Positions 25,573-33,934 of a stretch of 64,000 bases of DNA are shown one piece after another. Position numbers and translations under genes: made by a program. Position 1 is the first letter of the stretch, and every line of letters begins with the position of its first letter. Source of the DNA: Maribrevibacterium harenarium (GTDB lineage: Bacteria; Pseudomonadota; Gammaproteobacteria; Pseudomonadales; Marinomonadaceae); contig NZ_VFRR01000001.1 in the NCBI RefSeq assembly GCF_006385675.1, forward strand, positions 124,001 to 188,000. Reading direction: 5' to 3'. The notes under the pieces were generated by a model, which worked only from the letters and a program-made list of their open reading frames with translations, was not told where the DNA came from and searched no databases.

Positions 25573-27525
25573 GTGAGTACTGAAATTATTCGAGTACCGG
25601 ATATTGGTGGCGCTACCGACGTTGATGTGATCGAGGTGAGCGTTAAAGTCGGCGACATCATTGAAGTCGACCAATCCATTATTGTGTTAGAGACTGATAA
25701 AGCGTCTATGGACGTACCATCTCCTCTAGCAGGCAAAGTGACCGCTATCTCTGTGAAAGAGGGTGATACGGTTTCTGAGGGTAGCGATATCCTAACTCTT
25801 GAAGTAGTTGGTGCAACTGCCACAGAAGAACCGGTCAAAGAAGAAGCAAAGGTTGAAGCAGCTCCTGCTCCCGTTGCTGCTGCGCCAGCTCCTGTGGCGG
25901 CTTCTGCGGAACAGACTGTTGTTGTGCCAGATATTGGCGGCGCTACCGGCGTTGACGTTATCGAAGTATGTGTGGCTGAGGGGGATGTGGTTCAAGAAGG
26001 TGATTCCATTATCGTGCTTGAAACCGACAAAGCTTCAATGGATATTCCTTCGCCATTCACTGGTAAAGTAACTAAGTTGCTTATCAAAGAAGGTGCGACC
26101 GTATCTGAAGGTGATGACATTCTGGTAATCATGGCGGAAGGTGCAGCACCTGTTGAGACTGCACCAGTCGCCGCGTCTCAACCAGCTCCTGTTGCTGAGG
26201 CTGCGCCAGCTCCTGCTGCCGCGCCAGTGGCTGGCGGCGTTGAAGCAGTGAATGTTCCTGATATCGGTGGCGCAACAGATGTGGATGTCATTGAAGTGTC
26301 TGTAGCTGTCGGTGATAAGGTTTCTGAGGGTGATTCTATTATCGTTCTGGAAACTGACAAGGCTTCAATGGATATTCCAGCACCTAAGTCAGGTGTGGTT
26401 AAGTCGGTCGCGATCAAAGAAGGCGATAAAGTATCCGAAGGTACTTTGATCCTTGAGCTTGAAGTTGAAGGTTCCGCTCCTGTGGCGGCTGCTCCGGCAC
26501 CGGCTGCAGCTCAAGCGTCTGCACCAGCTCAACCTAAGCAAGAGGTAGCGCAAGCTGCTGCGCCAGTGGTTGACCAAAATGCCGTGCTAGCAACGCCAAA
26601 CACCAAGGTTCATGCTGGACCAGCGGTTCGCCTATTGGCTCGTGAGCTAGGCGTAGATCTAGCTCTTGTGCGTGCGACGGGTCCTCGCGGTCGTATCACC
26701 AAAGAAGATCTACATGCTTACGTGAAAGCTGCCGTACAAAAAGCGGCTGCTGCTCCAGCGGCGTCGGCAGCACCTGTAGCCGAAGGTGCAGGTATTCCAC
26801 GTGTGCCTGAGATTGATTTCAGCCAGTTTGGTGAAGTTGAAGTTGTTAAAATGAGCAAGATTCAAAAGATCACGTCATTCAACATGACGCGTTCTTGGTT
26901 GAATGTGCCTCACGTAACACAATTCGACAAAGCCGATATTACGGATCTTGAAGACTTCCGTAAGACCTTGAAGCCAGAAATGGAAAAACAAGGTATTAAG
27001 CTGACGCCACTACCATTTATGATCAAAGCTGTTGCTCAGGCACTAGTGAAGAATCCGGCCTTCAACGTTTCACTTCATGCTGACGGTGAAAGCGTTGTGC
27101 AGAAGAAATACGTTCACATCGGTATCGCAGTAGACTCGCCAGTCGGTCTGGTGGTGCCTGTGCTACGGGATGCGGATAAGAAGTCTGTATTGCAGATTGC
27201 TGCCGAGGCGGGCGAACTGATTAAGAAAGCGTTGGCGAAGCAGCTTAAACCTGCTGATATGCAAGGTGGCTGTTTCACTATCTCTAGCCTTGGTGCTATG
27301 GGTGGTACCGGCTTTACCCCAATCGTGAACACGCCTGAAGTAGGTATCCTAGGGGTATCGAAGGCCGATGTTGAGCCACGTTGGAATGGTAAAGAGTTTG
27401 AGCCACGTACCATGTTGCCATTGTGCTTGTCTTACGATCACCGTGCGGTAAACGGCGCTGATGCAGGTCGATTTATGACTTATCTGAATGCGTTGTTGAG
27501 CGATGTACGTCGTTTAACTCTGTAA
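25573..27525 (+). CDS. aceF: Dihydrolipoyllysine acetyltransferase (E2) with three lipoyl domains
   Basis: 650 residues from the GTG at 25573, chosen because AAGGAG lies at 25561-25566 and the product then starts MSTEIIRVPDIGG. Three lipoyl domains at about 1-75, 108-182 and 225-300 each show ETDKASMD with the lysine to be lipoylated. Ala/Pro-rich linkers join them. The E1/E3-binding domain follows (VRLLARELGVDLALVRATGPRGRITKEDL, about residue 355), then the catalytic domain with the active-site DHRAVNGADAGRF near the end. It transfers acetyl groups to CoA. No lpd gene follows; a strong terminator ends the unit. Confidence 0.97.
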   Translation: MSTEIIRVPDIGGATDVDVIEVSVKVGDIIEVDQSIIVLETDKASMDVPSPLAGKVTAISVKEGDTVSEGSDILTLEVVGATATEEPVKEEAKVEAAPAPVAAAPAPVAASAEQTVVVPDIGGATGVDVIEVCVAEGDVVQEGDSIIVLETDKASMDIPSPFTGKVTKLLIKEGATVSEGDDILVIMAEGAAPVETAPVAASQPAPVAEAAPAPAAAPVAGGVEAVNVPDIGGATDVDVIEVSVAVGDKVSEGDSIIVLETDKASMDIPAPKSGVVKSVAIKEGDKVSEGTLILELEVEGSAPVAAAPAPAAAQASAPAQPKQEVAQAAAPVVDQNAVLATPNTKVHAGPAVRLLARELGVDLALVRATGPRGRITKEDLHAYVKAAVQKAAAAPAASAAPVAEGAGIPRVPEIDFSQFGEVEVVKMSKIQKITSFNMTRSWLNVPHVTQFDKADITDLEDFRKTLKPEMEKQGIKLTPLPFMIKAVAQALVKNPAFNVSLHADGESVVQKKYVHIGIAVDSPVGLVVPVLRDADKKSVLQIAAEAGELIKKALAKQLKPADMQGGCFTISSLGAMGGTGFTPIVNTPEVGILGVSKADVEPRWNGKEFEPRTMLPLCLSYDHRAVNGADAGRFMTYLNALLSDVRRLTL

Positions 27526-27541
27526 CGAAGAGTTAGCGTCC

Positions 27542-27569
27542 AAAAAAGCAGCTTTCGAGCTGCTTTTTT
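27542..27569. terminator. Bidirectional rho-independent terminator between aceF and the patatin gene
   Basis: A-run, GCAGCT, a TTCG loop, AGCTGC and a T-run form a perfect 12-bp hairpin with a stable tetraloop. It overlaps the stop codon of the minus-strand patatin gene and ends both convergent genes. Confidence 0.93.
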
Positions 27570-28689
27570 ATTGCTCAAAAAAAATATTGAGTTTTGCCTG
27601 TTGCGCCATGGCATCCTGATAGCCAAGATCTATCAATGCACCACAATATTCCCCTGTGAATAATAGATAGCTAGCGGCTGAAGCGCCGCGAGTACGGTTA
27701 TCGCCAGTGGCTATTTTTAAAAGCTTTTGCAGTCCTGATGGAAGTGAGTCAAGGTGATCCAAGGCGACTTCATCTAGCCCTCTACTTGGGGTAATCACTT
27801 CCACTTGAATTGGGCGGTAACTTGAACGTGCTCCGGTCGCTAATACAGGAGTAATCATCTTATTTACCATTTCCACTCGGCGAATATCGTCCGCCAGGGG
27901 GTCAAGAAAAGCACCGTTAAACAGATGTCCGATAACTTGTACGATCGTGGGTGGATTAAAGGGGGTATCGTCAGCTTCTGGACGCCTTGTATTAGATAAG
28001 CCAATCACCAAAATTTTATCGGCGCCTAGTTTTATGGCAGGACGCAGACAAGATCCTTGGCGTATCGCGCCATCACCGAAATACTGTCCTTCGATAGCTT
28101 GTGGTGGGAATAGGCCGGGTAATGCGCTAGATGCCATCAGATGATCGCAATTTAGCTGAGTGTTCGCACCGGTAGTGCGAGGTTCGTCCCAGCTCTCATG
28201 TTCGGTGCAAGTCTCGATAAATGTGTGTGAAACGCCGGTGCTGTAATTGGTTGCAGTTATTGTGAGTGCACCCAATAGTTGCGCGTCGATATTGCGATGT
28301 AATTGATCAAAGTTAATCTCCTGCTGCAGTAAGTTTTGTAAAGGAGAGTTGTCCATTAAAGATAGGCTAGTCCCTTGAGACTGTTTCATAAAGGCGTTGA
28401 TGATGGTGCGACCAATGGAGGAGGCGATGGGCCACTGGCTCATTTGGAAAACCTGCTCGGGGCTTAAGTGCTGCCAAATGCGTTCAAGCTCTAAAACGCC
28501 CTGATGTAAATTGGGCAAGCTGGCACCATAGTGGCAAGCATTCAGTGCACCAGCAGAGACGCCACACACAATATCAAAAGGTGAATGGTCTTGTGAGCCT
28601 GTGAGTTGTGCTAGGGCTTTTAATACGCCGACTTGGTATGCCGCTCTGGCTCCACCGCCGGCTAGTACAAGGGCTTTTCGATTTGTCAT
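27568..28689 (-). CDS. Patatin-like phospholipase family protein
   Basis: 373 residues from the ATG at 28689, which has AGGAGG five bases upstream; a GTG two codons earlier is less well placed. The patatin fold is shown by the oxyanion loop AGGGARAAYQVG (residues 10-21), the nucleophile Ser45 in CGVSAGALN and the Asp206 of FGDGAIRQ. It has no signal peptide or C-terminal barrel, so it is probably a cytoplasmic lipid hydrolase of the RssA/YchK-like group. The substrate is unknown. It is convergent with aceEF and divergent from the chemoreceptor gene. Confidence 0.88.
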   Translation of the reverse strand: MTNRKALVLAGGGARAAYQVGVLKALAQLTGSQDHSPFDIVCGVSAGALNACHYGASLPNLHQGVLELERIWQHLSPEQVFQMSQWPIASSIGRTIINAFMKQSQGTSLSLMDNSPLQNLLQQEINFDQLHRNIDAQLLGALTITATNYSTGVSHTFIETCTEHESWDEPRTTGANTQLNCDHLMASSALPGLFPPQAIEGQYFGDGAIRQGSCLRPAIKLGADKILVIGLSNTRRPEADDTPFNPPTIVQVIGHLFNGAFLDPLADDIRRVEMVNKMITPVLATGARSSYRPIQVEVITPSRGLDEVALDHLDSLPSGLQKLLKIATGDNRTRGASAASYLLFTGEYCGALIDLGYQDAMAQQAKLNIFFEQ

Positions 28690-29074
28690 ATTCACCTCCT
28701 GTTCTAATCAGTATGGCTTATTTACAACGAGTCGGAAGAGATAAATGTAATGGTTTTGTTCGGCTATGTTGCTTGGTTGGTGCATGTTCGATGCTTTGCA
28801 TTGAAGTGGTGCGGATTTTTTTCTTACTGCGCTATATTGGGGCTTATGTCGTGAATAGGAATATTTAATGCCCGCTAATATTCGCTCATATCGTTGATAT
28901 GTCGGTAAAATTAACTCTTTTGTAAAAATGTAACGATCTGTAATTGGCGTAATTACAAAACTTTATTCTGTCGTTTACGGTTGATCTCAGAAGAATCGAA
29001 TGACATTTTGGTATTTGGTTGTGCAATTTAGTTGTGCTGCCTATTATCGCTTCTTGCTTTTGCGTGCTTTGGTA

Positions 29075-29100
29075 TAAAAGTTGCCAATTAACGCCATATC
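29075..29100 (+). promoter_or_regulatory. Sigma-28 (FliA)-like promoter for the chemoreceptor gene
   Basis: TAAAAGTT, ten bases, GCCATATC resembles the flagellar sigma-28 consensus (TAAAGTTT, about eleven bases, GCCGATAA). Chemoreceptor genes are typical members of that regulon. The match is imperfect at the -10 element. Confidence 0.5.
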
Positions 29101-29108
29101 ACCCCCGC

Positions 29109-29134
29109 GCGACCCCTTATTTTGGTCGCTTTTT
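29109..29134 (+). terminator. Terminator-like hairpin in the chemoreceptor leader
   Basis: GCGACC, a nine-base loop, GGTCGC and TTTTT form an intrinsic-terminator shape, only 44 bp before the chemoreceptor start and just after its likely promoter. No gene ends upstream on this strand. It could act as an attenuator or end a very short leader RNA. Confidence 0.55.
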
Positions 29135-29177
29135 GGCTCTTTCCCCATGAGAGTCGAATTCAAATTGAGGAGAAAGT

Positions 29178-31325
29178 ATGGCCGAGCTTGGCAGTAATAA
29201 GATGGCACTTAGTCACTCTGAACGCCGTTGGTTACCATTAATTGGACCAACAGGAAAACTATCCATGGGTTGGAGTTGCTTTCTGAATCGCAATTCCTAT
29301 GCAGATATAGAAGCTACCTTCGAGGGAATTGCTGCCACCCGCAAGCGTTTGTTGATGATGTTTGCTACCTCCATCTGGGATAAGGCAGCGGCGATCGCAA
29401 AGTCCATCGAGTTAGCTCAAGGCTCAGAAAAATCCATGTTACAGCAGCTCCTACGCTCTATACCTGAAGCCTCGGAGGTTGCTTTAGTGGGAGAGGACGG
29501 CATTGTCCATTATTCTACCGTGAGCACTAGGGTAGGAGTTGAGTATGAAAACAAGTCTGCCTTAGCCAGAGCAGGTAAGGGGCGCTTCCTTCATGGTCCG
29601 TACCGGGATCCCGTCACCCTGAGCCTTGGGTCGACAACGTCACGTTTTCACGATCAAGTTAGTCTGATGTTCTATCAGCCGCTAGCAGACGAAAATAGTA
29701 AAATACGTAAATTTATTACCATTCGTGTGCCCAATGATGTTTTGGGAGACCTTATTCAGCGGGAAGCCGGACACATCTATCACGAGTCTGGTGACAACTA
29801 TCTATTCATGGTGAAATCGGTTTTCGATCCTAGTATTGAGTCCGGGGTGGCTTTATCTCGCTCCCGCTTTGAAGACGATACATTCTTTCTAGGTGATAAC
29901 CTCAAACAAGGTGTGCGCACCAAATATGGCACTGTAACAGTAAAAGAACACACCGAATTGGAATTGCGTTTTACTGACCCAGCCACGGGGCAACTGCATC
30001 CCGGTGTGCGAGAAACCATTCGCAATGGTGCCAATATTTATGTGAAGTATCCTGGCTACTCGGACTATCGTCATATTCCCGTCATTGGTAAAGGTGTCAC
30101 TTTCCAAATGCCTGGCTCTGACGACACTTGGGGAATGATGTGCGAAGCGGATCTGGAGGAGGTGTACCGTCCCCGTTCTGTAAAAGTCACCACTATGGGA
30201 TGGTACTGGTTGGCGATGTTGGTAACCATCTTGGCTCAAGCTAGCTTGGAAAGTTTGGTTGGGCTAAGTGGCTGGATGAGTGGGCTAGCGGTGCTACCAA
30301 TCGCGATCATGTTATCTTACTTATTCAACAGGGTGGGGCCTGGTCGATTGGCGCGTCAGCTTAATGGTATGACTCGGGTTATTCGCGAATTGGCAGAGGG
30401 GGAAGGTAATTTAACCCAAAGGATGGATGTACAGAAACTGCCGCCCAATGAAGCGGGTAATCTTGGTCGTTGGGTGAATAGCTTTATCGATAACCTAGAC
30501 AATATCGTTGGTGAAGTGATTGTCTCGGCCAAAGAGGTGAATAAACTTGCCACGCAAATGGAACAACTCAACAATGAAGTGAAGCTAGCGTCTTCTCAAG
30601 TTAGTAACGCTGCCGCTGAATCATTAACCCTTGCCAATCATCAAACTGGGTATGTGGCGCAAGCTTCAACTACCGCACAAAACATGCGTCACAGTATGCA
30701 AGAGGCGGTGCGTAACGCTCAGCAGCAATACCTTTTGGTGCGCCAATCGACAGAGACCATACGCGATGTGGTTAGATCCTCTGCAGACGCGGTAAATCGT
30801 CTATCGGAACAAGCTTCTAATGTCGGTCAGTTTGTTGAGGAAATTACCGATATCACCAGTCAAACCAATTTGTTGGCACTGAATGCGGCGATTGAGGCAG
30901 CTCGAGCTGGTGAGTTTGGGCGTGGCTTTTCTGTTGTGGCCGACGAGGTTCGTGCCTTGGCAAACCGGACGGCTTCTGCCGCGGCCGATATCGGTAAGGT
31001 GGTAGAAGGGATTCGTCTTGAAACGGACAAGGCTGTAGTGTTTATGGAAAAAGGGGTGGCCGATGTGAATAGCAGCTTAGCGAAAAACGAGGCAGCGACC
31101 AATGACAGTGAAAAACTAGCGGAAATCGCGGGCGAAATGTTCGATGTCATTGAGCTAATTGCATCCAGCACCGAGCGTCACGAGGATCAGGCCCATTTAG
31201 TGGCAGCTAGTGCGACGCAAATGACCACGAGTATGCGCACTCTGAGCGCCAGTTCTGAGCAAGTACGTGATAAAAGTGAGTCATTGTCACGTCTAGTGGG
31301 GCTGTTCAAGGTTAGCGCCGCCTAG
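29178..31325 (+). CDS. Methyl-accepting chemotaxis protein with N-terminal sensor before a membrane hairpin
   Basis: 715 residues. The N-terminal 340 residues hold a sensor region with Cache-like traits (SEVALVGEDGIVHYSTVSTRVG, GKGRFLHGPYRDPVTLSLG) but no membrane segment before it. Two adjacent hydrophobic segments follow (about 341-361 and 366-384), then a HAMP-like stretch and a long coiled coil with the conserved tip EITDITSQTNLLALNAAIEAARAGEFGRGFSVVADEVRALA (given in part). With a hairpin anchor the sensor would stay in the cytoplasm, unlike classical receptors. It controls CheA through CheW. No CheR-binding pentapeptide is seen at the C-terminus. No che genes are nearby. Confidence 0.9.
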   Translation: MAELGSNKMALSHSERRWLPLIGPTGKLSMGWSCFLNRNSYADIEATFEGIAATRKRLLMMFATSIWDKAAAIAKSIELAQGSEKSMLQQLLRSIPEASEVALVGEDGIVHYSTVSTRVGVEYENKSALARAGKGRFLHGPYRDPVTLSLGSTTSRFHDQVSLMFYQPLADENSKIRKFITIRVPNDVLGDLIQREAGHIYHESGDNYLFMVKSVFDPSIESGVALSRSRFEDDTFFLGDNLKQGVRTKYGTVTVKEHTELELRFTDPATGQLHPGVRETIRNGANIYVKYPGYSDYRHIPVIGKGVTFQMPGSDDTWGMMCEADLEEVYRPRSVKVTTMGWYWLAMLVTILAQASLESLVGLSGWMSGLAVLPIAIMLSYLFNRVGPGRLARQLNGMTRVIRELAEGEGNLTQRMDVQKLPPNEAGNLGRWVNSFIDNLDNIVGEVIVSAKEVNKLATQMEQLNNEVKLASSQVSNAAAESLTLANHQTGYVAQASTTAQNMRHSMQEAVRNAQQQYLLVRQSTETIRDVVRSSADAVNRLSEQASNVGQFVEEITDITSQTNLLALNAAIEAARAGEFGRGFSVVADEVRALANRTASAAADIGKVVEGIRLETDKAVVFMEKGVADVNSSLAKNEAATNDSEKLAEIAGEMFDVIELIASSTERHEDQAHLVAASATQMTTSMRTLSASSEQVRDKSESLSRLVGLFKVSAA

Positions 31326-31467
31326 TATGCTGAACTTAATCTGGTATCAGCCAATGGGGTTGGTACCAGAATGCTGATATTCGTCGTCACAATGGCATTG
31401 AAACTGTCATAATCTTCAGACAACATAATCATAACTCTGTATCAGAATACGAAAAGGAACCTTGTCT

Positions 31468-33111
31468 ATGGCGTCCCACCCTCAAGCAGGGCAGCTTGCT
31501 CCACTTTCATCTCTTGTCAATGTACCCGCTTTGGTGAGTGCCTATTTTGAGTACCAGCCAAATGTGGAAGAAAGCACTCAGCGTGTAGCCTTTGGCACTT
31601 CAGGTCATCGGGGCAGCGCCCTGAACTCAAGTTTTAATCAAAATCATATTTTAGCCATTACCCAAGCCATTGCAGATTACCGCATCAGTGAAGGTATTGC
31701 TGGCCCGGTGTATGTGGGCAAAGATACCCACGCGTTGTCGGAAGCGGCATTTGGCACCGTGTTGCAAGTGCTAGTAGCGAACGGAATCCATGTGCGTGTG
31801 CAGCAGGGTGGGGGCTTCACTCCGACGCCGGTTATTTCCCATGCCATCCTAACGCACAATAAACATCACCCCCAGTTGGCGGACGGTATTGTTATTACTC
31901 CATCTCATAATCCACCAGAAGATGGTGGTATTAAATACAATCCACCCATGGGTGGGCCAGCGGACAAAGATATCACCGATGTGGTTGCCGCCAACGCCAA
32001 TGCCTTGCTTGCCAATGGTTTGACCGACGTAAAGCAAGTGAGCTTGGCTGAGGCGTTAGCCAGCCCATTGGTACAACAGTTTGATTACATAGATCATTAC
32101 GTTAGTGATTTAGGTAATGTGATAGATATGGAAGCCATTCGCAAAGCGGGTGTGCGTATCGGCGTTGACCCAATGGGTGGTTCCGGTATCGCCTACTGGC
32201 AACCAATCGCTGAACAGTATGGTCTTGATATCACGGTCGTAAACGAAAAAGTTGACCCTACATTTAGTTTCATGCCGTTGGATAAAGATGGCAAAATCCG
32301 TATGGATTGCTCTTCGCCTTTCGCCATGCAGAACTTGCTGAAACTCAAAGATCAATTTGATATTGCTGTTGGTAATGATCCGGACTATGACCGTCATGGA
32401 ATCGTTTGCCCAGATTCAGGTTTGATGAATCCAAATGCGTATTTGGCGGTGGCAATCGGCTATCTGGCTGCCCACCGGCCTAACTGGCCGAGCGACATTC
32501 AATTTGGTAAAACACTCGTTTCCTCCGGCATGATTGACCGAGTCGTGGCGGGACTAGGTAAAACGCTATGTGAAGTGCCGGTTGGTTTTAAATGGTACGT
32601 TGATGGGCTGTTTAACGGCACCATGGCGTTCGGCGGCGAAGAGAGTGCCGGTGCGTCGTTCTTGCGTAAAGACGGTACTGTTTGGTCAACGGATAAAGAT
32701 GGATTTATTCTAGCTCTGTTAGCGGCGGAAATTTTGGCAGTAACTGGCAAAACACCCCATCAATTGTCTGAAGAGCAGGTAGCTAAATACGGGCGTCCTT
32801 ATTACAAGCGTATTGATGTGGCGGCGACGCCGGAGCAAAAACGTATCTTGCAGAATCTTTCAGCAGAAATGGTTGCGCAGGAGGAGCTAGCGGGTGATCC
32901 TATTACCCAAAAGCTTACCCATGCACCGGGTAATAATGCAGCAATCGGCGGGCTTAAAGTTGTCACCGATAACGGCTGGTTTGCTGCCCGTCCATCCGGC
33001 ACGGAAAACGTGTATAAAATCTATTTAGAAAGCTTTGTTTCTGAGACTCATCTTGATGAGTTAGAACGAGCTGCAGTGGCGTTGGTGGATCAGGTGCTAG
33101 CTGGCGCCTAA
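31468..33111 (+). CDS. pgm: Phosphoglucomutase (alpha-D-glucose phosphate-specific)
   Basis: 547 residues from the ATG at 31468, which has AAGGA nine bases upstream; a TTG two codons earlier is too close to it. With this start the phosphoserine in [11 protein letters not shown] falls at residue 146, the same number as in E. coli Pgm. The enzyme interconverts glucose 1-phosphate and glucose 6-phosphate for glycogen, UDP-glucose and trehalose metabolism. The metal loop [10 protein letters not shown], the sugar-binding GGEESAG and the C-terminal phosphate-binding [12 protein letters not shown] are all present. It is a single gene ended by a strong hairpin. Confidence 0.97.
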   Translation: MASHPQAGQLAPLSSLVNVPALVSAYFEYQPNVEESTQRVAFGTSGHRGSALNSSFNQNHILAITQAIADYRISEGIAGPVYVGKDTHALSEAAFGTVLQVLVANGIHVRVQQGGGFTPTPVISHAILTHNKHHPQLADGIVITPSHNPPEDGGIKYNPPMGGPADKDITDVVAANANALLANGLTDVKQVSLAEALASPLVQQFDYIDHYVSDLGNVIDMEAIRKAGVRIGVDPMGGSGIAYWQPIAEQYGLDITVVNEKVDPTFSFMPLDKDGKIRMDCSSPFAMQNLLKLKDQFDIAVGNDPDYDRHGIVCPDSGLMNPNAYLAVAIGYLAAHRPNWPSDIQFGKTLVSSGMIDRVVAGLGKTLCEVPVGFKWYVDGLFNGTMAFGGEESAGASFLRKDGTVWSTDKDGFILALLAAEILAVTGKTPHQLSEEQVAKYGRPYYKRIDVAATPEQKRILQNLSAEMVAQEELAGDPITQKLTHAPGNNAAIGGLKVVTDNGWFAARPSGTENVYKIYLESFVSETHLDELERAAVALVDQVLAGA

Positions 33112-33128
33112 GTGAATGTTACTGTCCT

Positions 33129-33152
33129 AAAGGCGCCGATTGGCGCCTTTTT
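33129..33152. terminator. Rho-independent terminator after pgm
   Basis: AAAGGCGCC, a four-base loop, GGCGCCTTT and further T residues. It is symmetrical enough to serve the convergent spermidine-synthase-like gene, whose stop codon lies at its edge. Confidence 0.93.
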
Positions 33153-33885
33153 ATTTAACGCACTCCAGTCGTTGCCACCATTTCTGCAGTGAAAAACCTA
33201 AGCTGCTTTCGAGTTGTTGGCAGTAGTCTTTAGCTGCTTTATTACTTAGCTCTGGCCAGTGGTTGGTCGCAAATATCACCCAGTTACCCGCACCAGTATC
33301 GATTCCGTAAATATGGGCAAAATGCTGGCTCAAGGCATCGTTTAGATCTGGGTGAGTGCGGTGCTCCGTCCAACAATTTAATATCAGCATGCCGTCGCTT
33401 TTTAATTGCTGTTTGCACTGGGCAACAAAATGCTCCGCTAATACGCGCTTATCCATGCCAAAATGTTGGTATAGATCGGTCATTAGCCAGTCTTGTTTCT
33501 TTTCTATGGGGTTGTCCAGATAGGCAAAGGCGTCCCCTTGTTCTAGGGTAATGCGCTTGCCGGAAGGTAGACGAAAAAACTCTTGGGCGATGGTAATAAT
33601 CTCGTGGCGTAGTTCGACTGCATGGATATGGGCTTTGTTGCACACCTGATTTAGTGCGCCAACTAGGGTGCCGCCCCCAAGCCCCAGCAAAGTGATGCGT
33701 TTAGGCGCGGCGAATAACAACGGTAGAACCATGGCTTGGGTGTATTCATGTTGCAGTACATGGGGCTTTTGTAGCCAAATGCGGGATTGTTCATCCCCTT
33801 CGGCAAATGAGAGTAGGCGAAATTTGCCATCATCGATCACGCTGATTTGGCCAAACTCGTCTTGGCATTGATAAATAACCGTCAT
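33151..33885 (-). CDS. Spermidine synthase-like protein
   Basis: 244 residues from the ATG at 33885, preceded by AGGA six bases away; an upstream in-frame start at 33933 would lie inside the ydiJ terminator and is rejected. The Rossmann fold core reads RITLLGLGGGTLVGALNQVC, with the acidic VEL after the next strand and a DAFAYL segment, as in polyamine synthases. The catalytic GGGDG motif of true SpeE is altered to GGGTL, so aminopropyl transfer is doubtful. It belongs to the fused or orphan spermidine-synthase-like family of unknown substrate. Confidence 0.8.
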   Translation of the reverse strand: MTVIYQCQDEFGQISVIDDGKFRLLSFAEGDEQSRIWLQKPHVLQHEYTQAMVLPLLFAAPKRITLLGLGGGTLVGALNQVCNKAHIHAVELRHEIITIAQEFFRLPSGKRITLEQGDAFAYLDNPIEKKQDWLMTDLYQHFGMDKRVLAEHFVAQCKQQLKSDGMLILNCWTEHRTHPDLNDALSQHFAHIYGIDTGAGNWVIFATNHWPELSNKAAKDYCQQLESSLGFSLQKWWQRLECVK

Positions 33886-33900
33886 GGGGATTCCTAAAAG

Positions 33901-33926
33901 AGGAGCCGACCAAGTGGTCGGCTCCT
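33901..33926 (-). terminator. Rho-independent terminator of ydiJ
   Basis: AGGAGCCGACCA, two bases, TGGTCGGCTCCT is a perfect 12-bp inverted repeat directly after the ydiJ stop, followed in the minus-strand direction by CTTTT. The T-run is short but the stem is very strong. Confidence 0.88.
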
Positions 33927-33934
33927 GTAGCACG

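Larger units (their letters stand above)
28690..29177. other. 488-bp divergent control region between the patatin and chemoreceptor genes
   Basis: No gene is supported. AT-rich DNA with several dyads: GAATATT/AATATTC (28859-28883, 11-base spacer), CATATC/GATATG (28887-28901, 3-base spacer) and TGTAATT/AATTACA (28939-28957, 5-base spacer). Close to the chemoreceptor start are a sigma-28-like promoter (29075-29100) and a terminator-like hairpin (29109-29134), listed separately. GGAG in GAGGAGAAAG precedes the chemoreceptor ATG. Confidence 0.5.

Noticed and set aside
28608..28868. 86-codon plus-strand frame over the patatin start and its upstream region
   Set aside because: It overlaps the patatin coding region, has no ribosome site or recognisable domain, and its composition looks like non-coding DNA.
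33886..33933. Upstream start for the spermidine-synthase-like gene at 33933
   Set aside because: This extension runs through the perfect 12-bp terminator of ydiJ. The ATG at 33885 has AGGA at a normal distance.
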